Notes under the pieces: model-generated
Seen by the model: only the letters and a program-made list of their open reading frames with translations
What the model was told of the DNA's origin: nothing
The model's database searches: none
Shown here: in pieces, positions 19,397 to 28,460 of the stretch
How the letters are laid out: every line of letters begins with the position of its first letter
How positions within the stretch are numbered: the stretch's first letter is position 1
Assembly (NCBI RefSeq): GCF_014705705.1
Contig: NZ_JACXLD010000004.1
Location: forward strand, 290,745 to 354,744
Length of the DNA: 64,000 bases
Direction of reading: 5' to 3'
From: Spongiibacter pelagi
GTDB taxonomy: Bacteria > Pseudomonadota > Gammaproteobacteria > Pseudomonadales > Spongiibacteraceae
Position numbers and translations under genes: made by a program

Positions 19397-20572
19397 TTAA
19401 CTCTCCACATCCTTATATAAAAACGCCTCAATCTCGGGGCGTTGCGCCATCCCGTCTTGGTAGCCCAAGTCGATTAATTTTCCGCAGAATTCTTTGGTGA
19501 AAAGCAGGTAGCTGGCAATGCTGACATTGCCGCCACGATTGGTGCCGGTTTTCTTTAGGAAGAAACGCAGTGTACGGGGCAATTCCTGCACGTGCTGATC
19601 GGCGATCACATCAATATCTTCACTGGGGCTGATAACCAGGCAATCGACCGGCAGCAGTGCGCGCTCCATATCACCCTGCAAATCTTCGGGGATCAGCCCC
19701 AGCATTTCATTTATCCGCTCAAGCCGCTCAATATCCATTTCGATACTGTCGATAAACGCGCTGTTCAGCAGTTGGCCAATAATTTGACCAAAGGCCGGGG
19801 AGCGCACCGGCTTGGGTAAATGGTGATAATTTCGTTTGTGGCCGTTGGCGGGAATAATAAGTACCCGATTGGCGCCGAGGTGAATCGCGGGGCTGATCGG
19901 TGTCATTTGCCGCAAGGCGCCGTCGCCATAGTAATAGCGCCCGACCTTGGCTGGTGGAAAAATGGTCGGAATCGCACTGGACGCCATCAAGTGCTGTAAC
20001 TGGATGGGGGTTGCCAGACCTTGCCGCCGCCAGCGCTGCCAACCGGCGTGCTGGGGGCCGCCCTGAAAGAAAATTTCAGATAGCCCTAAGTTGTAATTCA
20101 TGGCGGTAATGCTGAGTGCGTCCAAATCCCGATTCATAATATTCAGGCTGATCGACTCAAAATTAATATGCTTATGAAGCAGGGCGCGCAGGGGACTGTT
20201 ATCCAGCAAGGCCACGGGACGTTCATGGGTAATATCCGCATTAAACAGCGAGCGCGCTAGCCTGTAGGCATTGCGGATAACCCCCCAGAGATCAGCCCGA
20301 TAAATATCTTGGGTACTCAAGCCACGCCACATATTTTCAAGCTGCAAAACTGTGCCACTAAAATGATGGGCACCGGCAGCAAGACTGACGGCATTGATCG
20401 CCCCAGCGGAGGTGCCCGCTAATACAGGGAAGGGGTTGTTATGGTGGTCGCGGTGAATTTCCGCAATCGCTTTGAGAACACCGACTTGATAAGCCGCACG
20501 AGCACCGCCGCCAGGCAATACCAAACCGGTATTGGCGCGCAGCTGTCTCTGTTTGGGTGCCTCGGTATTCAC
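19397..20572 (-). CDS. Patatin-like phospholipase
   Basis: A 391-residue patatin-family lipid acyl hydrolase. The oxyanion loop GGGARAAYQVGVL is at residues 21-33, the nucleophile elbow GTSAG is near residue 54, and the catalytic aspartate is in YGDGALRQMTP. This gives the Ser-Asp dyad of RssA/NTE-like proteins; no signal peptide is evident. Its start overlaps the end of ppsR by four bases, so it is translated from the same message. A link between a lipase-like protein and PEP synthase regulation is unexplained; co-transcription may be incidental. Confidence 0.87.
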   Translation of the reverse strand: MNTEAPKQRQLRANTGLVLPGGGARAAYQVGVLKAIAEIHRDHHNNPFPVLAGTSAGAINAVSLAAGAHHFSGTVLQLENMWRGLSTQDIYRADLWGVIRNAYRLARSLFNADITHERPVALLDNSPLRALLHKHINFESISLNIMNRDLDALSITAMNYNLGLSEIFFQGGPQHAGWQRWRRQGLATPIQLQHLMASSAIPTIFPPAKVGRYYYGDGALRQMTPISPAIHLGANRVLIIPANGHKRNYHHLPKPVRSPAFGQIIGQLLNSAFIDSIEMDIERLERINEMLGLIPEDLQGDMERALLPVDCLVISPSEDIDVIADQHVQELPRTLRFFLKKTGTNRGGNVSIASYLLFTKEFCGKLIDLGYQDGMAQRPEIEAFLYKDVES

Positions 20573-21390
20573 GAGCGGTGATGCCCCCGAATATGAATTT
20601 CAGACAAAATTCGCGCGGAGATTTCCTCTACCGAGGCGTGTGTGGTGTCTAGGTAGGAAATGCCAAAGCGCTTAAATAAGGCCTCGGCCTGTCGAATTTC
20701 ATCTTCACACTGTCGCAATTCCGCATAGCGACTATTGGGCCTGCGCTCGGTGCGAATGGCCGCCAAGCGCTCTGGCTCAATGGTTAAACCGTACAATCTG
20801 GCGCGGTGATTCTGCAGGGCTTTGGGCAGGCGGTTGTCTTCGAGATCTTCTTCCGTCAATGGATAGTTAGCGACGAAAATACCTGCCTGCATGCCCAAAT
20901 ACAGTGAGGTGGGGGTTTTGCCGCTGCGCGATACCCCAATCAGAATGATTTCGGCTTGATCGTAGCGATCCAGCTTGGCGCCATCGTCATTGTCGAGGGC
21001 AAAATTCACCGCATCAATTCGATGCCGGTAACGCGCTTCCTGTTCTGGGCCTTTGGCTCGACCAACAGTGCAAGAGGGTTTTTTACCGAGGGCGATTTCT
21101 AGCTGGTTTAGAAAGGTGTCGAGCACATCAACAATAAAGCCATCACTGGTAGCAATTACACGCCGAATATCTTGATTGACTAGGGTGTCAAAAATAATAG
21201 GGCGGGTGCCGTAATCCTTGGCGGCAAGGTTAATACGTTCAACGGCGCGCTGGGCTTTTTCTACCGAATCGACATAGGGCAGCACAATGTAGTCAAAGTC
21301 GATGGTTTCAAAATGAGAAAGAACGCTGCGACCGAGGGTTTCGGCGGTAATGCCTGTGCTGTCAGAAATAAAGAAAGCGGGGTGGATCAT
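20569..21390 (-). CDS. ppsR: PEP synthase regulatory protein (kinase/phosphorylase)
   Basis: A 273-residue DUF299 protein that inactivates PEP synthase by ADP-dependent phosphorylation and reactivates it by phosphorolysis. The nucleotide-binding loop is GVSRSGKTPTSLYLG near residue 150, and the N-terminus FFISDSTGITAETLG is characteristic. It is divergent from ppsA, its target, across 133 bases, the standard arrangement in gammaproteobacteria. The patatin gene overlaps its stop codon. Confidence 0.95.
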   Translation of the reverse strand: MIHPAFFISDSTGITAETLGRSVLSHFETIDFDYIVLPYVDSVEKAQRAVERINLAAKDYGTRPIIFDTLVNQDIRRVIATSDGFIVDVLDTFLNQLEIALGKKPSCTVGRAKGPEQEARYRHRIDAVNFALDNDDGAKLDRYDQAEIILIGVSRSGKTPTSLYLGMQAGIFVANYPLTEEDLEDNRLPKALQNHRARLYGLTIEPERLAAIRTERRPNSRYAELRQCEDEIRQAEALFKRFGISYLDTTHASVEEISARILSEIHIRGHHRS

Positions 21391-21523
21391 GTAGTTTTTT
21401 TACCTAATTGGCGCTCAATCTCGATGAGAACTTACAAACCAGCCCCAGTAGTATAGCGCTGCTTTACAAATTTCTGATCAATCTCACGAGCGGGAGCGCT
21501 CAGTACATATACGGAGACACAAC

Positions 21524-23899
21524 ATGACTGATTATGTCATTTGGTTCAAGGATTTAGGAATGAACGACGTTGAGCGAGTTGGCGGTAAAAACGCCTCGCT
21601 CGGAGAGATGATCAGTCAGTTGTCGCAGGCCGGGGTTTCCGTTCCCGATGGTTTTGCAACTACAGCCGATGCCTACCGCGATTTTCTGCAGCAGAGCGGT
21701 CTTAACGAGCGTATTCGTGCCGAGCTGGATGGTTTGGATATTGATGACGTTAAAACCTTGGCCGCCGTGGGTAAGAAAATTCGTGGCTGGGTGGTAGAAA
21801 CGCCATTCCCCGGCCCGCTTAACGAAGCGATTAGCAGCGCTTACGAAACCATGATTTCTGGCAACCCCAGCATGGCCTGTGCGGTGCGTTCATCGGCTAC
21901 CGCAGAGGATCTGCCCGATGCTTCCTTTGCTGGCCAGCAAGAAACCTTCCTGAATATCTCCGGCCTTGAAAACATTATGGTGGCAATCAAGGAAGTGTTT
22001 GCCTCCCTCTACAACGATCGCGCCATTGCCTACCGGGTTCACAAAGGTTTTGAACACGCTGAAGTTGCGCTTTCTGCAGGCATTCAGCGCATGGTGCGTT
22101 CTGAAACCGGCTCTGCAGGTGTGATGTTCTCCATGGACACCGAATCAGGTTTCGATGGCGTTGTATTTATCACGTCTAGCTACGGCTTGGGCGAAACCGT
22201 GGTTCAGGGTGCGGTAAACCCCGATGAGTTTTATGTTCATAAAGCCACCTTGAACAAAGATCGTCCAGCGGTTCTGCGCCGAAACCTCGGCAGCAAATTG
22301 ATCAAAATGGTTTACGGCAGTGAAGCTTCTGCCGGTAAATCAGTGGAAACCGTTGAGGTTCCTGAAGCGGATCGCAGCCAGTTTTCCATCAATGATGACG
22401 AAATCATGTCCCTGGCTCGCCAAGCACTGATTATTGAAAAACACTACGGCCGCCCCATGGATATAGAATGGGCCAAAGATGGGGACGACGGTCAGCTCTA
22501 CATTGTTCAAGCCCGTCCTGAAACGGTAAAAAGCCGTGAGTCAGCGACCTTAATGGAGCGCTATGTTCTCAAAGCCAAGGGCGAGGTACTGTGTGAAGGG
22601 CGTTCGATTGGTCAGCGCATCGGCGCGGGCCCAGTTCGGGTGATTAATAATCTGGCAGAGATGGATCAGGTTCAGCAAGGCGATGTGCTGGTTACCGATA
22701 TGACCGATCCGGATTGGGAACCGGTAATGAAGCGCGCTTCTGCGATTGTAACCAACCGTGGTGGTCGTACTTGTCACGCGGCTATTATTGCCCGTGAATT
22801 GGGAATTCCTGCGGTAGTGGGCTGTGGTGATGCCACTGAAAAATTGGCCTCTGGCGTAGATGTAACGGTGTCCTGCGCTGAAGGCGATACCGGTATGGTG
22901 TATGGCGGTTTGCTGGATTTTGATATCAGCCGCAATGAACTCAATGCCATGCCCGAACTGCCATTCAAAATTATGATGAATGTCGGCAACCCCGATCGCG
23001 CATTTGATTTCCAAGGCTACCCCAATGCCGGTGTGGGCTTGGCACGCTTGGAATTCATCATCAACCGCATGATTGGTGTTCACCCCAAAGCGCTACTTAA
23101 TTACGATCGTCTGCCACGCGATGTACAGCAAGCTGTTAAACGCCGTATTGCTGGTTACAGTGATCCTGTAGAGTTTTATGTTGAAAAGCTGGTTGAAGGT
23201 ATTTCTAGCATTGCGGCGGCGTTCTATCCTGAACGCGTTATCGTGCGTATGTCAGACTTCAAATCCAATGAATACGCGCACCTGATCGGCGGCACCTTGT
23301 ACGAGCCTTCAGAAGAAAACCCCATGCTGGGCTTCCGTGGCGCTTCTCGTTATATCTCCGAGTCTTTCCGCGAGTGTTTTGAGCTGGAGTGTCGCGCGCT
23401 AAAAAAAGTGCGCGAAGAAATGGATCTGAAAAACGTGGAAATCATGGTGCCTTTCGTGCGCACTGTGGGTGAAGCGAAACAGGTTATTGAATTGCTGGCG
23501 CAGAATGGTTTGAAGCGCGGTGAAGATGGCCTGAAAATCATTATGATGTGCGAGCTGCCGGCAAACGCCATTTTGGCAGAGCAGTTCCTCGAGCATTTTG
23601 ATGGCTTCTCGATTGGCTCAAACGACTTAACCCAGCTTACCTTGGGATTGGATCGTGACTCCGGCCTGATCGCCCACTTGTTTGATGAGCGCAATGAGGC
23701 GATCAAAGCCTTGCTGAAAAATGCCATCGATGCCTGTAAAAAAGCCGGCAAATACGTTGGAATTTGCGGCCAAGGCCCCTCAGACCATCCGGATTTTGCC
23801 CAGTGGTTGATGGAGCAGGGCATTGATAGCGTTTCGCTGAATCCTGACTCGGTGTTAGAAACCTGGCTGTTCCTGGCGGATAAACTTAAAGCAGAGTAA
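21524..23899 (+). CDS. ppsA: Phosphoenolpyruvate synthase
   Basis: A 791-residue enzyme forming PEP from pyruvate and ATP in gluconeogenesis. The ATP-binding N-domain ends in VQARPETV. The central swivelling domain has the phospho-histidine in [14 protein letters not shown], and the TIM-barrel domain ends with the catalytic cysteine segment [10 protein letters not shown] clear ribosome-binding site (GGAG, 7-base spacing) precedes the ATG. It is divergent from ppsR. A rho-independent terminator follows at 23964. It fits a lifestyle on propionate-, fatty acid- or amino acid-derived carbon, together with the upstream mutase operon. Confidence 0.96.
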   Translation: MTDYVIWFKDLGMNDVERVGGKNASLGEMISQLSQAGVSVPDGFATTADAYRDFLQQSGLNERIRAELDGLDIDDVKTLAAVGKKIRGWVVETPFPGPLNEAISSAYETMISGNPSMACAVRSSATAEDLPDASFAGQQETFLNISGLENIMVAIKEVFASLYNDRAIAYRVHKGFEHAEVALSAGIQRMVRSETGSAGVMFSMDTESGFDGVVFITSSYGLGETVVQGAVNPDEFYVHKATLNKDRPAVLRRNLGSKLIKMVYGSEASAGKSVETVEVPEADRSQFSINDDEIMSLARQALIIEKHYGRPMDIEWAKDGDDGQLYIVQARPETVKSRESATLMERYVLKAKGEVLCEGRSIGQRIGAGPVRVINNLAEMDQVQQGDVLVTDMTDPDWEPVMKRASAIVTNRGGRTCHAAIIARELGIPAVVGCGDATEKLASGVDVTVSCAEGDTGMVYGGLLDFDISRNELNAMPELPFKIMMNVGNPDRAFDFQGYPNAGVGLARLEFIINRMIGVHPKALLNYDRLPRDVQQAVKRRIAGYSDPVEFYVEKLVEGISSIAAAFYPERVIVRMSDFKSNEYAHLIGGTLYEPSEENPMLGFRGASRYISESFRECFELECRALKKVREEMDLKNVEIMVPFVRTVGEAKQVIELLAQNGLKRGEDGLKIIMMCELPANAILAEQFLEHFDGFSIGSNDLTQLTLGLDRDSGLIAHLFDERNEAIKALLKNAIDACKKAGKYVGICGQGPSDHPDFAQWLMEQGIDSVSLNPDSVLETWLFLADKLKAE

Positions 23900-23963
23900 T
23901 GCTTTTGCTGCCAAGTGGCTAAAATAGACTTTTAAAGAGTCTCTTTAAGAGCCTCAAAACCTA

Positions 23964-23995
23964 GAAGAGCTGGTTTATCCGGCTCTTTTTATTTT
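23964..23995 (+). terminator. Rho-independent terminator of ppsA
   Basis: A stem AAGAGCT/GGCTCTT (one G-U pair) with a 9-base loop is followed directly by a T-rich run. It lies 65 bases after the ppsA stop codon. Confidence 0.7.
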
Positions 23996-24020
23996 AGGCC
24001 TATTTATTTTGATTGGCCTA

Positions 24021-24163
24021 AGGAGCCTCTGATTAATGTAGCGAGTGCAGCAAGATTGGTTGTCGCCGCAGCGCAGAAAGCGGAGTTATATGCAAATAAA
24101 TGAGCATTTCGAGCAGCGCCGACGACTGAGATTGCAAACGCAGTAATTAATCAGAGGTTTCCT
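24021..24163. repeat. MITE-like element with terminal inverted repeats
   Basis: A block of about 143 bases bounded by AGGAGCCTCTGATTAAT on the left and ATTAATCAGAGGTTTCCT on the right. The inner 12 bases (24026-24037 and 24146-24157) are perfectly inverted, and AGGA is repeated outside them with a one-base offset. There is no open frame of a transposase, so it would be a non-autonomous miniature element or an IS remnant. CCTA occurs just outside the left end and at the right end (24161-24164), a possible but unproven target duplication. It ends directly before the antitoxin region and probably supplies its upstream DNA. Confidence 0.6.
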
Positions 24164-24205
24164 ATGTTAACTGGACAGATGGCGTTGATCGGTTATGATT
24201 TGAGC

Positions 24206-24415
24206 ATGGATATTTCGCTAAAAAACCTACCTGTAGAAGAGCGACTCCGCTTGGTTGAGGAGTTGTGGGACAGCATTGCTCAAGATCAAGCCGCACTCCC
24301 TCTGTCGCCAGAGCAGGCCGTGGAATTGGATCGTCGATTATATACATTCGAGCTTGATCACGATCTAGGTAGGCCCGCAAAAGACGTTCTGACTGATATA
24401 CGAAAACGACTATGA
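24206..24415 (+). CDS. Addiction-module antitoxin (RelB-like)
   Basis: A 69-residue protein matching the 'putative addiction module component' family: LPVEERLRLVEELWDSIA, then LPLSPEQAVELDRRL and a C-terminal DVLTDIRKRL. It would neutralise the ParE/RelE-type toxin encoded immediately downstream; the two genes overlap by four bases (ATGA). The start at 24206 is chosen because family members begin close to this methionine; an upstream in-frame ATG at 24164 touches the repeat element and would add 14 unrelated residues. No good ribosome-binding site is seen for either. Confidence 0.85.
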   Translation: MDISLKNLPVEERLRLVEELWDSIAQDQAALPLSPEQAVELDRRLYTFELDHDLGRPAKDVLTDIRKRL

Positions 24416-24708
24416 GATATAGCCTCCGCCTCAGGGACGAAGCGGGCAAAGATATTGAAGATGCTGCTTCTTGGTACGAGGCCCAGCTAAGCGGTTTAGG
24501 CCAAAGCTTTCTGGATATATTAGAAGAAATTTTCTCTTCTATATTGGAGTCGCCGCTGGCATATCCCATGATCTACCGCAATATTCATCGGGCGGTGCTC
24601 CCCAAATTTCCTTTTTCTGTGTTTTATTTTGTACGAGATACAACAATCGTAGTGATTGCTGTTATGCATGGCAGCAGACACCCATCAACTTGGCAGCGTC
24701 GTAGGTAA
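24412..24708 (+). CDS. Type II toxin, RelE/ParE family
   Basis: A 98-residue toxin-like protein beginning MRYSLRLRDEAGKDIEDAASWYE, with the conserved core LPKFPFSVFYFVRD and a C-terminal VIAVMHGSRHPSTWQRR. This pattern is characteristic of ParE-like members of the RelE superfamily, which either poison gyrase or cleave mRNA; which activity applies cannot be told. It overlaps the antitoxin start-stop and is translationally coupled. The pair lies directly beside a MITE-like repeat, suggesting gain by transfer. Confidence 0.87.
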   Translation: MRYSLRLRDEAGKDIEDAASWYEAQLSGLGQSFLDILEEIFSSILESPLAYPMIYRNIHRAVLPKFPFSVFYFVRDTTIVVIAVMHGSRHPSTWQRRR

Positions 24709-24735
24709 TATTTTCTGATTTCTAAAAATAAATCC

Positions 24736-24762
24736 TGACACTTTTATCTCCGGCTTCGTCTA
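24736..24762 (+). promoter_or_regulatory. Candidate ECF sigma-factor promoter before the vWA gene
   Basis: TGACAC and CGTCTA are separated by 15 bases, a layout resembling extracytoplasmic-function promoters with a CGTC-type -10. The start of transcription would be about 25 bases before the vWA lipoprotein ATG. The cluster encodes its own ECF sigma factor two genes downstream, so autoregulation is plausible. Inferred by eye; other matches cannot be excluded. Confidence 0.35.
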
Positions 24763-24794
24763 CCTGTTACCTAAACCAAAAACAGGAACGAACG

Positions 24795-26624
24795 ATGAAA
24801 GCCTCTCCGTATAAAACCGCTCTCCTAAAAGTGCCAAGTCCCAAACACGCCATTCCTAAATTCTCACTCATTAAGTCTTTGTCCTTGATTGCAGCGGCGG
24901 TCATTTTGACGGCCTGTGTTCCTTCAGCTGGCAAAGATGGGGAGTCAGCTTCTGTTAGCCAAACGGACGCTCTTAGCGATACAAATGCCTTGGCTTATAC
25001 CCAATATCCGGCACCACATTCTCAGCCCACTGCGCAAGAAATGGCGGTTCGCCATATGGCCGGACAGAGTTTTCAGGCAGCGAAGATGGCCTATGAGGCA
25101 AGGCCTTATATTTCACCTCAGCCGCATATTGGCGCCACTTACCATGGTGCTGGAAGCAATCAAGACCAGTACGATACACAAAGCGAAACGGGATTTTCTG
25201 ACCCCATGCTAAATCCACTGTCTACTTTTGGTTTGGACGTGGATACCGCCTCTTACAGCAATGTTCGGCGCTTTATTTTAGACGGCCAATTACCGCCTAG
25301 CGATGCAGTGCGAGTAGAAGAAATGCTGAATTATTTCGACTATCCAATCTCTAAGTTGGCAACGTCTGAGCATCCAGTACAAATTCAAACCGAACTGGGC
25401 GCGACGCCTTGGAATCCGAAAACCCGCTTGGCCATGGTGCAAGTCGTCACCAAGAAAGCAGAGGCGCTGGAGAAGCGCCCCAATCGATTTGTATTTCTGG
25501 TGGATACGTCCGGCTCAATGCAGGGGCCAGATCGCTTACCGCTACTGAAAAAAGCATTTCAAGCCTTGGTTGAGCAACTCGGCCCCAATGATCGTGTGGC
25601 AATTGTGGCCTATGCCGGTTCGGCTGGAGTGGTGTTGCCGAGCGTCTCAGGTAATGAAAAAACCGCGATTTTACAGGCACTGCAATCGCTGCAATCCGGT
25701 GGCTCAACTGCGGGTGCTGCGGGAATTGAAGAAGCTTACCGACTGGCTCACAACCAGTTTGATAGCAAAGCCAATAACCGTGTCATTCTGGCTACTGACG
25801 GCGATTTTAATGTAGGGCTGCGTCACAGCGGCGATTTAGTTGATTTAATTGAAAAACAGCGCGATTCCGGTATTTATCTAACGGTGCTGGGATTTGGGCG
25901 CGGCAATTTGGGTGATTCGCGCATGCACAATATCGCCGACCACGGTGACGGTAATTACTATTACATTGATTCGGAGTTGGAAGCGCGGCGGGTACTGGTG
26001 AGCAAACTGCCGCAAACACTGCTTACTGCCGCGCGGGATGTGAAACTTCAGGTGGAGTTTAACCCGCAGCAAGTGGCGCGTTATCGCCTGCTAGGCTATG
26101 AGAATCGCCGCCTTGCCGCTGAAGATTTTCGCGATGATAAAAAAGATGCTGGAGAATTAGGCGCAGGGCAGATTGTTACGGCGCTTTACGAAGTTGAACC
26201 AAGAACACCGGATTCAGTAGTAGAGCCAAGTTTACGCTATCAAGATAAAACGCTGCGCAAAGGTAAGGGCGATGAATTAATGCAGATAAGCTTACGTTAT
26301 CGTCCGCTTGAGGGTGGGGCTGGTCGAGAGATGACACAGACCCTGAATGCGACTGATGCCAAAAAACAGAATAATAATCTTGCTTGGGCGGCGGCCGTGG
26401 CAGAGTTTGGTTTGATTCTGTCTGATTCGGACTACAAAGCAGATGCGAGCTTGACGCGTTTATTACCGGAAGTAGAAAAGCTGGTAAACGCCAAAGATGC
26501 TCAGCAAAGCGAGTTTGTTTCACTGGTCAGGCAGGCTATGATCTTGAATCAGCAAACCGCACAGGCGGGGGAGCACATTCGTCCTCGGCCATTACCTCAG
26601 CCGCTATTGCAAAGGGTGCATTAA
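24795..26624 (+). CDS. vWA-domain lipoprotein (YfbK-like)
   Basis: A 609-residue protein with an N-terminal basic and hydrophobic segment and the lipobox LTAC (Cys near residue 37), so probably membrane-anchored in the periplasm. A vWF-A N-terminal helical region (LNPLSTFGLDVDTASYSNVRRF) precedes the von Willebrand factor A domain, whose MIDAS motif is DTSGSMQGP near residue 240, with ATDGDFNVG further on. The C-terminal third resembles the DUF3520 domain of YfbK. The role is unknown; related genes are found with ECF sigma factors. It is followed after 3 bases by a membrane protein and then a sigma factor. Confidence 0.85.
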   Translation: MKASPYKTALLKVPSPKHAIPKFSLIKSLSLIAAAVILTACVPSAGKDGESASVSQTDALSDTNALAYTQYPAPHSQPTAQEMAVRHMAGQSFQAAKMAYEARPYISPQPHIGATYHGAGSNQDQYDTQSETGFSDPMLNPLSTFGLDVDTASYSNVRRFILDGQLPPSDAVRVEEMLNYFDYPISKLATSEHPVQIQTELGATPWNPKTRLAMVQVVTKKAEALEKRPNRFVFLVDTSGSMQGPDRLPLLKKAFQALVEQLGPNDRVAIVAYAGSAGVVLPSVSGNEKTAILQALQSLQSGGSTAGAAGIEEAYRLAHNQFDSKANNRVILATDGDFNVGLRHSGDLVDLIEKQRDSGIYLTVLGFGRGNLGDSRMHNIADHGDGNYYYIDSELEARRVLVSKLPQTLLTAARDVKLQVEFNPQQVARYRLLGYENRRLAAEDFRDDKKDAGELGAGQIVTALYEVEPRTPDSVVEPSLRYQDKTLRKGKGDELMQISLRYRPLEGGAGREMTQTLNATDAKKQNNNLAWAAAVAEFGLILSDSDYKADASLTRLLPEVEKLVNAKDAQQSEFVSLVRQAMILNQQTAQAGEHIRPRPLPQPLLQRVH

Positions 26625-26627
26625 GTT

Positions 26628-27521
26628 GTGAATAACGACATGGAAGAATGGTTGGCTTCACTCAGAGGTGAGCGGGAGAGTGACTCCCGCGACCCTCTTG
26701 ATACCGCCCTGCATGAGTATTTGAAAGAGCGCGATCAAAGCGCTCAAGCCACCAATGAGCTGGGTTTTCAGCGTTTACTTAAACGACTAGAACAAGAACC
26801 AGATATCCCCAGCTTTGGCCCTAAACCCCATTCTAAACCTGGCACTTGGGCGGCGGGCCTCGGTTTTGCCGCCTGCCTGCTGCTTGCCTTAAGTATCACC
26901 CTAAAAAGCCCTGTTCAATTCGATTCGGCGGAGTCGATGATGGCACCTGCCGCACTCTATGATAATGCCGTTGCTGAATCACAACAGGCTAAATCTCAGG
27001 CGCAAATCGAGCAGGCCAAGCCAATGTCGATGCCCGCACCGGATCGCTCTGTGCAGGCAAAATTGTATGGCGCGATGAAGAGTGCACCGGCTGCAGAACG
27101 TGCGCTTGTCGGATCTGAGCGTCTTGAACTGGAACAGCAACAAGAGCGGCGACAGGAGCTGAATTCGGCTGGCTTGAATGAAGATGTTGCTGCAAGTGAT
27201 GCCGCAGATGAGACTCAGCATAAACGACAATCAATGGCCTCAGCGTGTCGGCAAAATAGCGGCGTGGCCGAGTTAGAAATTACCGGTACAAACTTGGAGC
27301 AGGTAAAAACCTTTTATCACTTTATAGGCGCGCAGGAGGCGATTCATTTTCGATTCGATCCCGCTGGTTTTGCCGAATTCACCTATCAAACCTATGGTGC
27401 CCACCTTCTTGAGCTGACCTTGCAATCTCAATTTGGCCTGCATTGCCCCTTGGATAATACCCATACTTTGCAACTGCGCTTTCCAATTCCAGCCAAGATG
27501 AATGCGGAGTCAGCGCAATGA
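26628..27521 (+). CDS. Single-span membrane protein, probable anti-sigma factor
   Basis: A 297-residue protein starting at GTG, 3 bases after the vWA stop. Residues 1-80 are charged and likely cytoplasmic. One membrane helix (TWAAGLGFAACLLLALSITL) lies near residues 73-92. A glutamine/alanine-rich linker and a C-terminal domain of about 90 residues with two cysteines should be periplasmic. This topology, and overlap with the start of an ECF sigma gene, suggest an anti-sigma factor. No zinc-binding HxxxCxxC motif of the classical ZAS domain is present, so the family is not recognised. Confidence 0.5.
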   Translation: MNNDMEEWLASLRGERESDSRDPLDTALHEYLKERDQSAQATNELGFQRLLKRLEQEPDIPSFGPKPHSKPGTWAAGLGFAACLLLALSITLKSPVQFDSAESMMAPAALYDNAVAESQQAKSQAQIEQAKPMSMPAPDRSVQAKLYGAMKSAPAAERALVGSERLELEQQQERRQELNSAGLNEDVAASDAADETQHKRQSMASACRQNSGVAELEITGTNLEQVKTFYHFIGAQEAIHFRFDPAGFAEFTYQTYGAHLLELTLQSQFGLHCPLDNTHTLQLRFPIPAKMNAESAQ

Positions 27522-28111
27522 CTTCAGAGCTAAAGCAATCAGCAAACGAGGCGTTACAAGAATTGGCGCTGTTAGAGACAATTGCCTGTGGGGGTGAAGC
27601 AGGTCGTCGGGCGTTAAAGGATTTATATTTTCAATATGCCCACCGATTTAGAGGCTATTTCCTGCGGCGTGGCCTAAATCAGGCCGATGCAGAAGATCTG
27701 ACCCAAGAGAGTTTTATCAAAATTGTGCGCTCTGCGGCGAATGCAAACAGCATTACAGCGCCAAGAGCGTGGTTGTGGTCGGTGGCCAAATCAGTATTGC
27801 TTGATCACCTTAAAAAAACGCCTTCTTCCAACCAAGAATGGGATGCGCAGGGTGATGAACCGTTCAGTGAATTCAGCCATGATCAGCAGGCAATGGCGCG
27901 TTGTGTGGAGCAACAATTTCAACAATTTGCCAGCAGCTCGCCAGAAGGTGCGCAGATTATTCGCTGGGTGGTGTTAGACGGTTTTAGCTCGACCGAAGTG
28001 GCCGAAATGATTGATCGGACCCACGGCGCAACGCGTGAATATCTTTCGCAGCTTAGAAAAAAACTCAGGCCGCTGCTGGAGGTCTGCCGGGATTTGTTAC
28101 ACACTCGCTAA
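27518..28111 (+). CDS. ECF-type RNA polymerase sigma factor
   Basis: A 197-residue sigma70-family protein. Region 2 is seen in YFQYAHRFRGYFLRRG and DAEDLTQESFIKIVR (residues about 39-75), with region 2.4-like APRAWLWSVAKSVLLDHL. Region 4 follows with FSSTEVAEMIDRTHGATREYLSQLRKKLR as helix-turn-helix. It overlaps the upstream membrane-protein gene by four bases. It likely directs the cluster's own promoter and is held by the membrane protein. It is 31 bases from a Rieske protein gene in the same direction. Confidence 0.85.
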   Translation: MTSELKQSANEALQELALLETIACGGEAGRRALKDLYFQYAHRFRGYFLRRGLNQADAEDLTQESFIKIVRSAANANSITAPRAWLWSVAKSVLLDHLKKTPSSNQEWDAQGDEPFSEFSHDQQAMARCVEQQFQQFASSSPEGAQIIRWVVLDGFSSTEVAEMIDRTHGATREYLSQLRKKLRPLLEVCRDLLHTR

Positions 28112-28142
28112 GCTATTTAACAGGTCACAAGGCCATCCGTTC

Positions 28143-28454
28143 ATGCAATTTTATCAATTAGAACGTCTGATCAATTTACACGACGGCTATCGCAAGCAGT
28201 TTAAAATTGATCATTACTCTCTATTGCTGCTGCAATTGGAAGGGCGTCCTTATCTGATAGAAAGCCAGTGCCCCCATCGTGAGTTTCCGCTTAGTGCCGC
28301 GAATGTGTCGGGCGAGCATTTGGTTTGTCCCCAGCACGGCTATCGCTTTGATATTCGCAGTGGCGATCTGATTCATGCCACTGAAGAGCCTTGCAGAGGG
28401 CTGCGCCGTTATGAGCTGGTTTATCGAGACAATGTACTTGGGGTGATGCTCTAG
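28143..28454 (+). CDS. Small Rieske [2Fe-2S] protein
   Basis: A 103-residue protein consisting almost entirely of a Rieske domain. The cluster ligands are in SQCPHREFPL and LVCPQHGYRFD, giving C-x-H-(x17)-C-x2-H. It resembles free-standing ferredoxin-like Rieske proteins such as NirD or dioxygenase ferredoxins. The ATG at 28143 is chosen because sequence upstream lies inside the sigma-factor gene. It closes the vWA/membrane protein/sigma cluster and may be a redox input or an unrelated passenger. The convergent GNAT gene ends six bases away. Confidence 0.8.
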   Translation: MQFYQLERLINLHDGYRKQFKIDHYSLLLLQLEGRPYLIESQCPHREFPLSAANVSGEHLVCPQHGYRFDIRSGDLIHATEEPCRGLRRYELVYRDNVLGVML

Positions 28455-28460
28455 CACACG

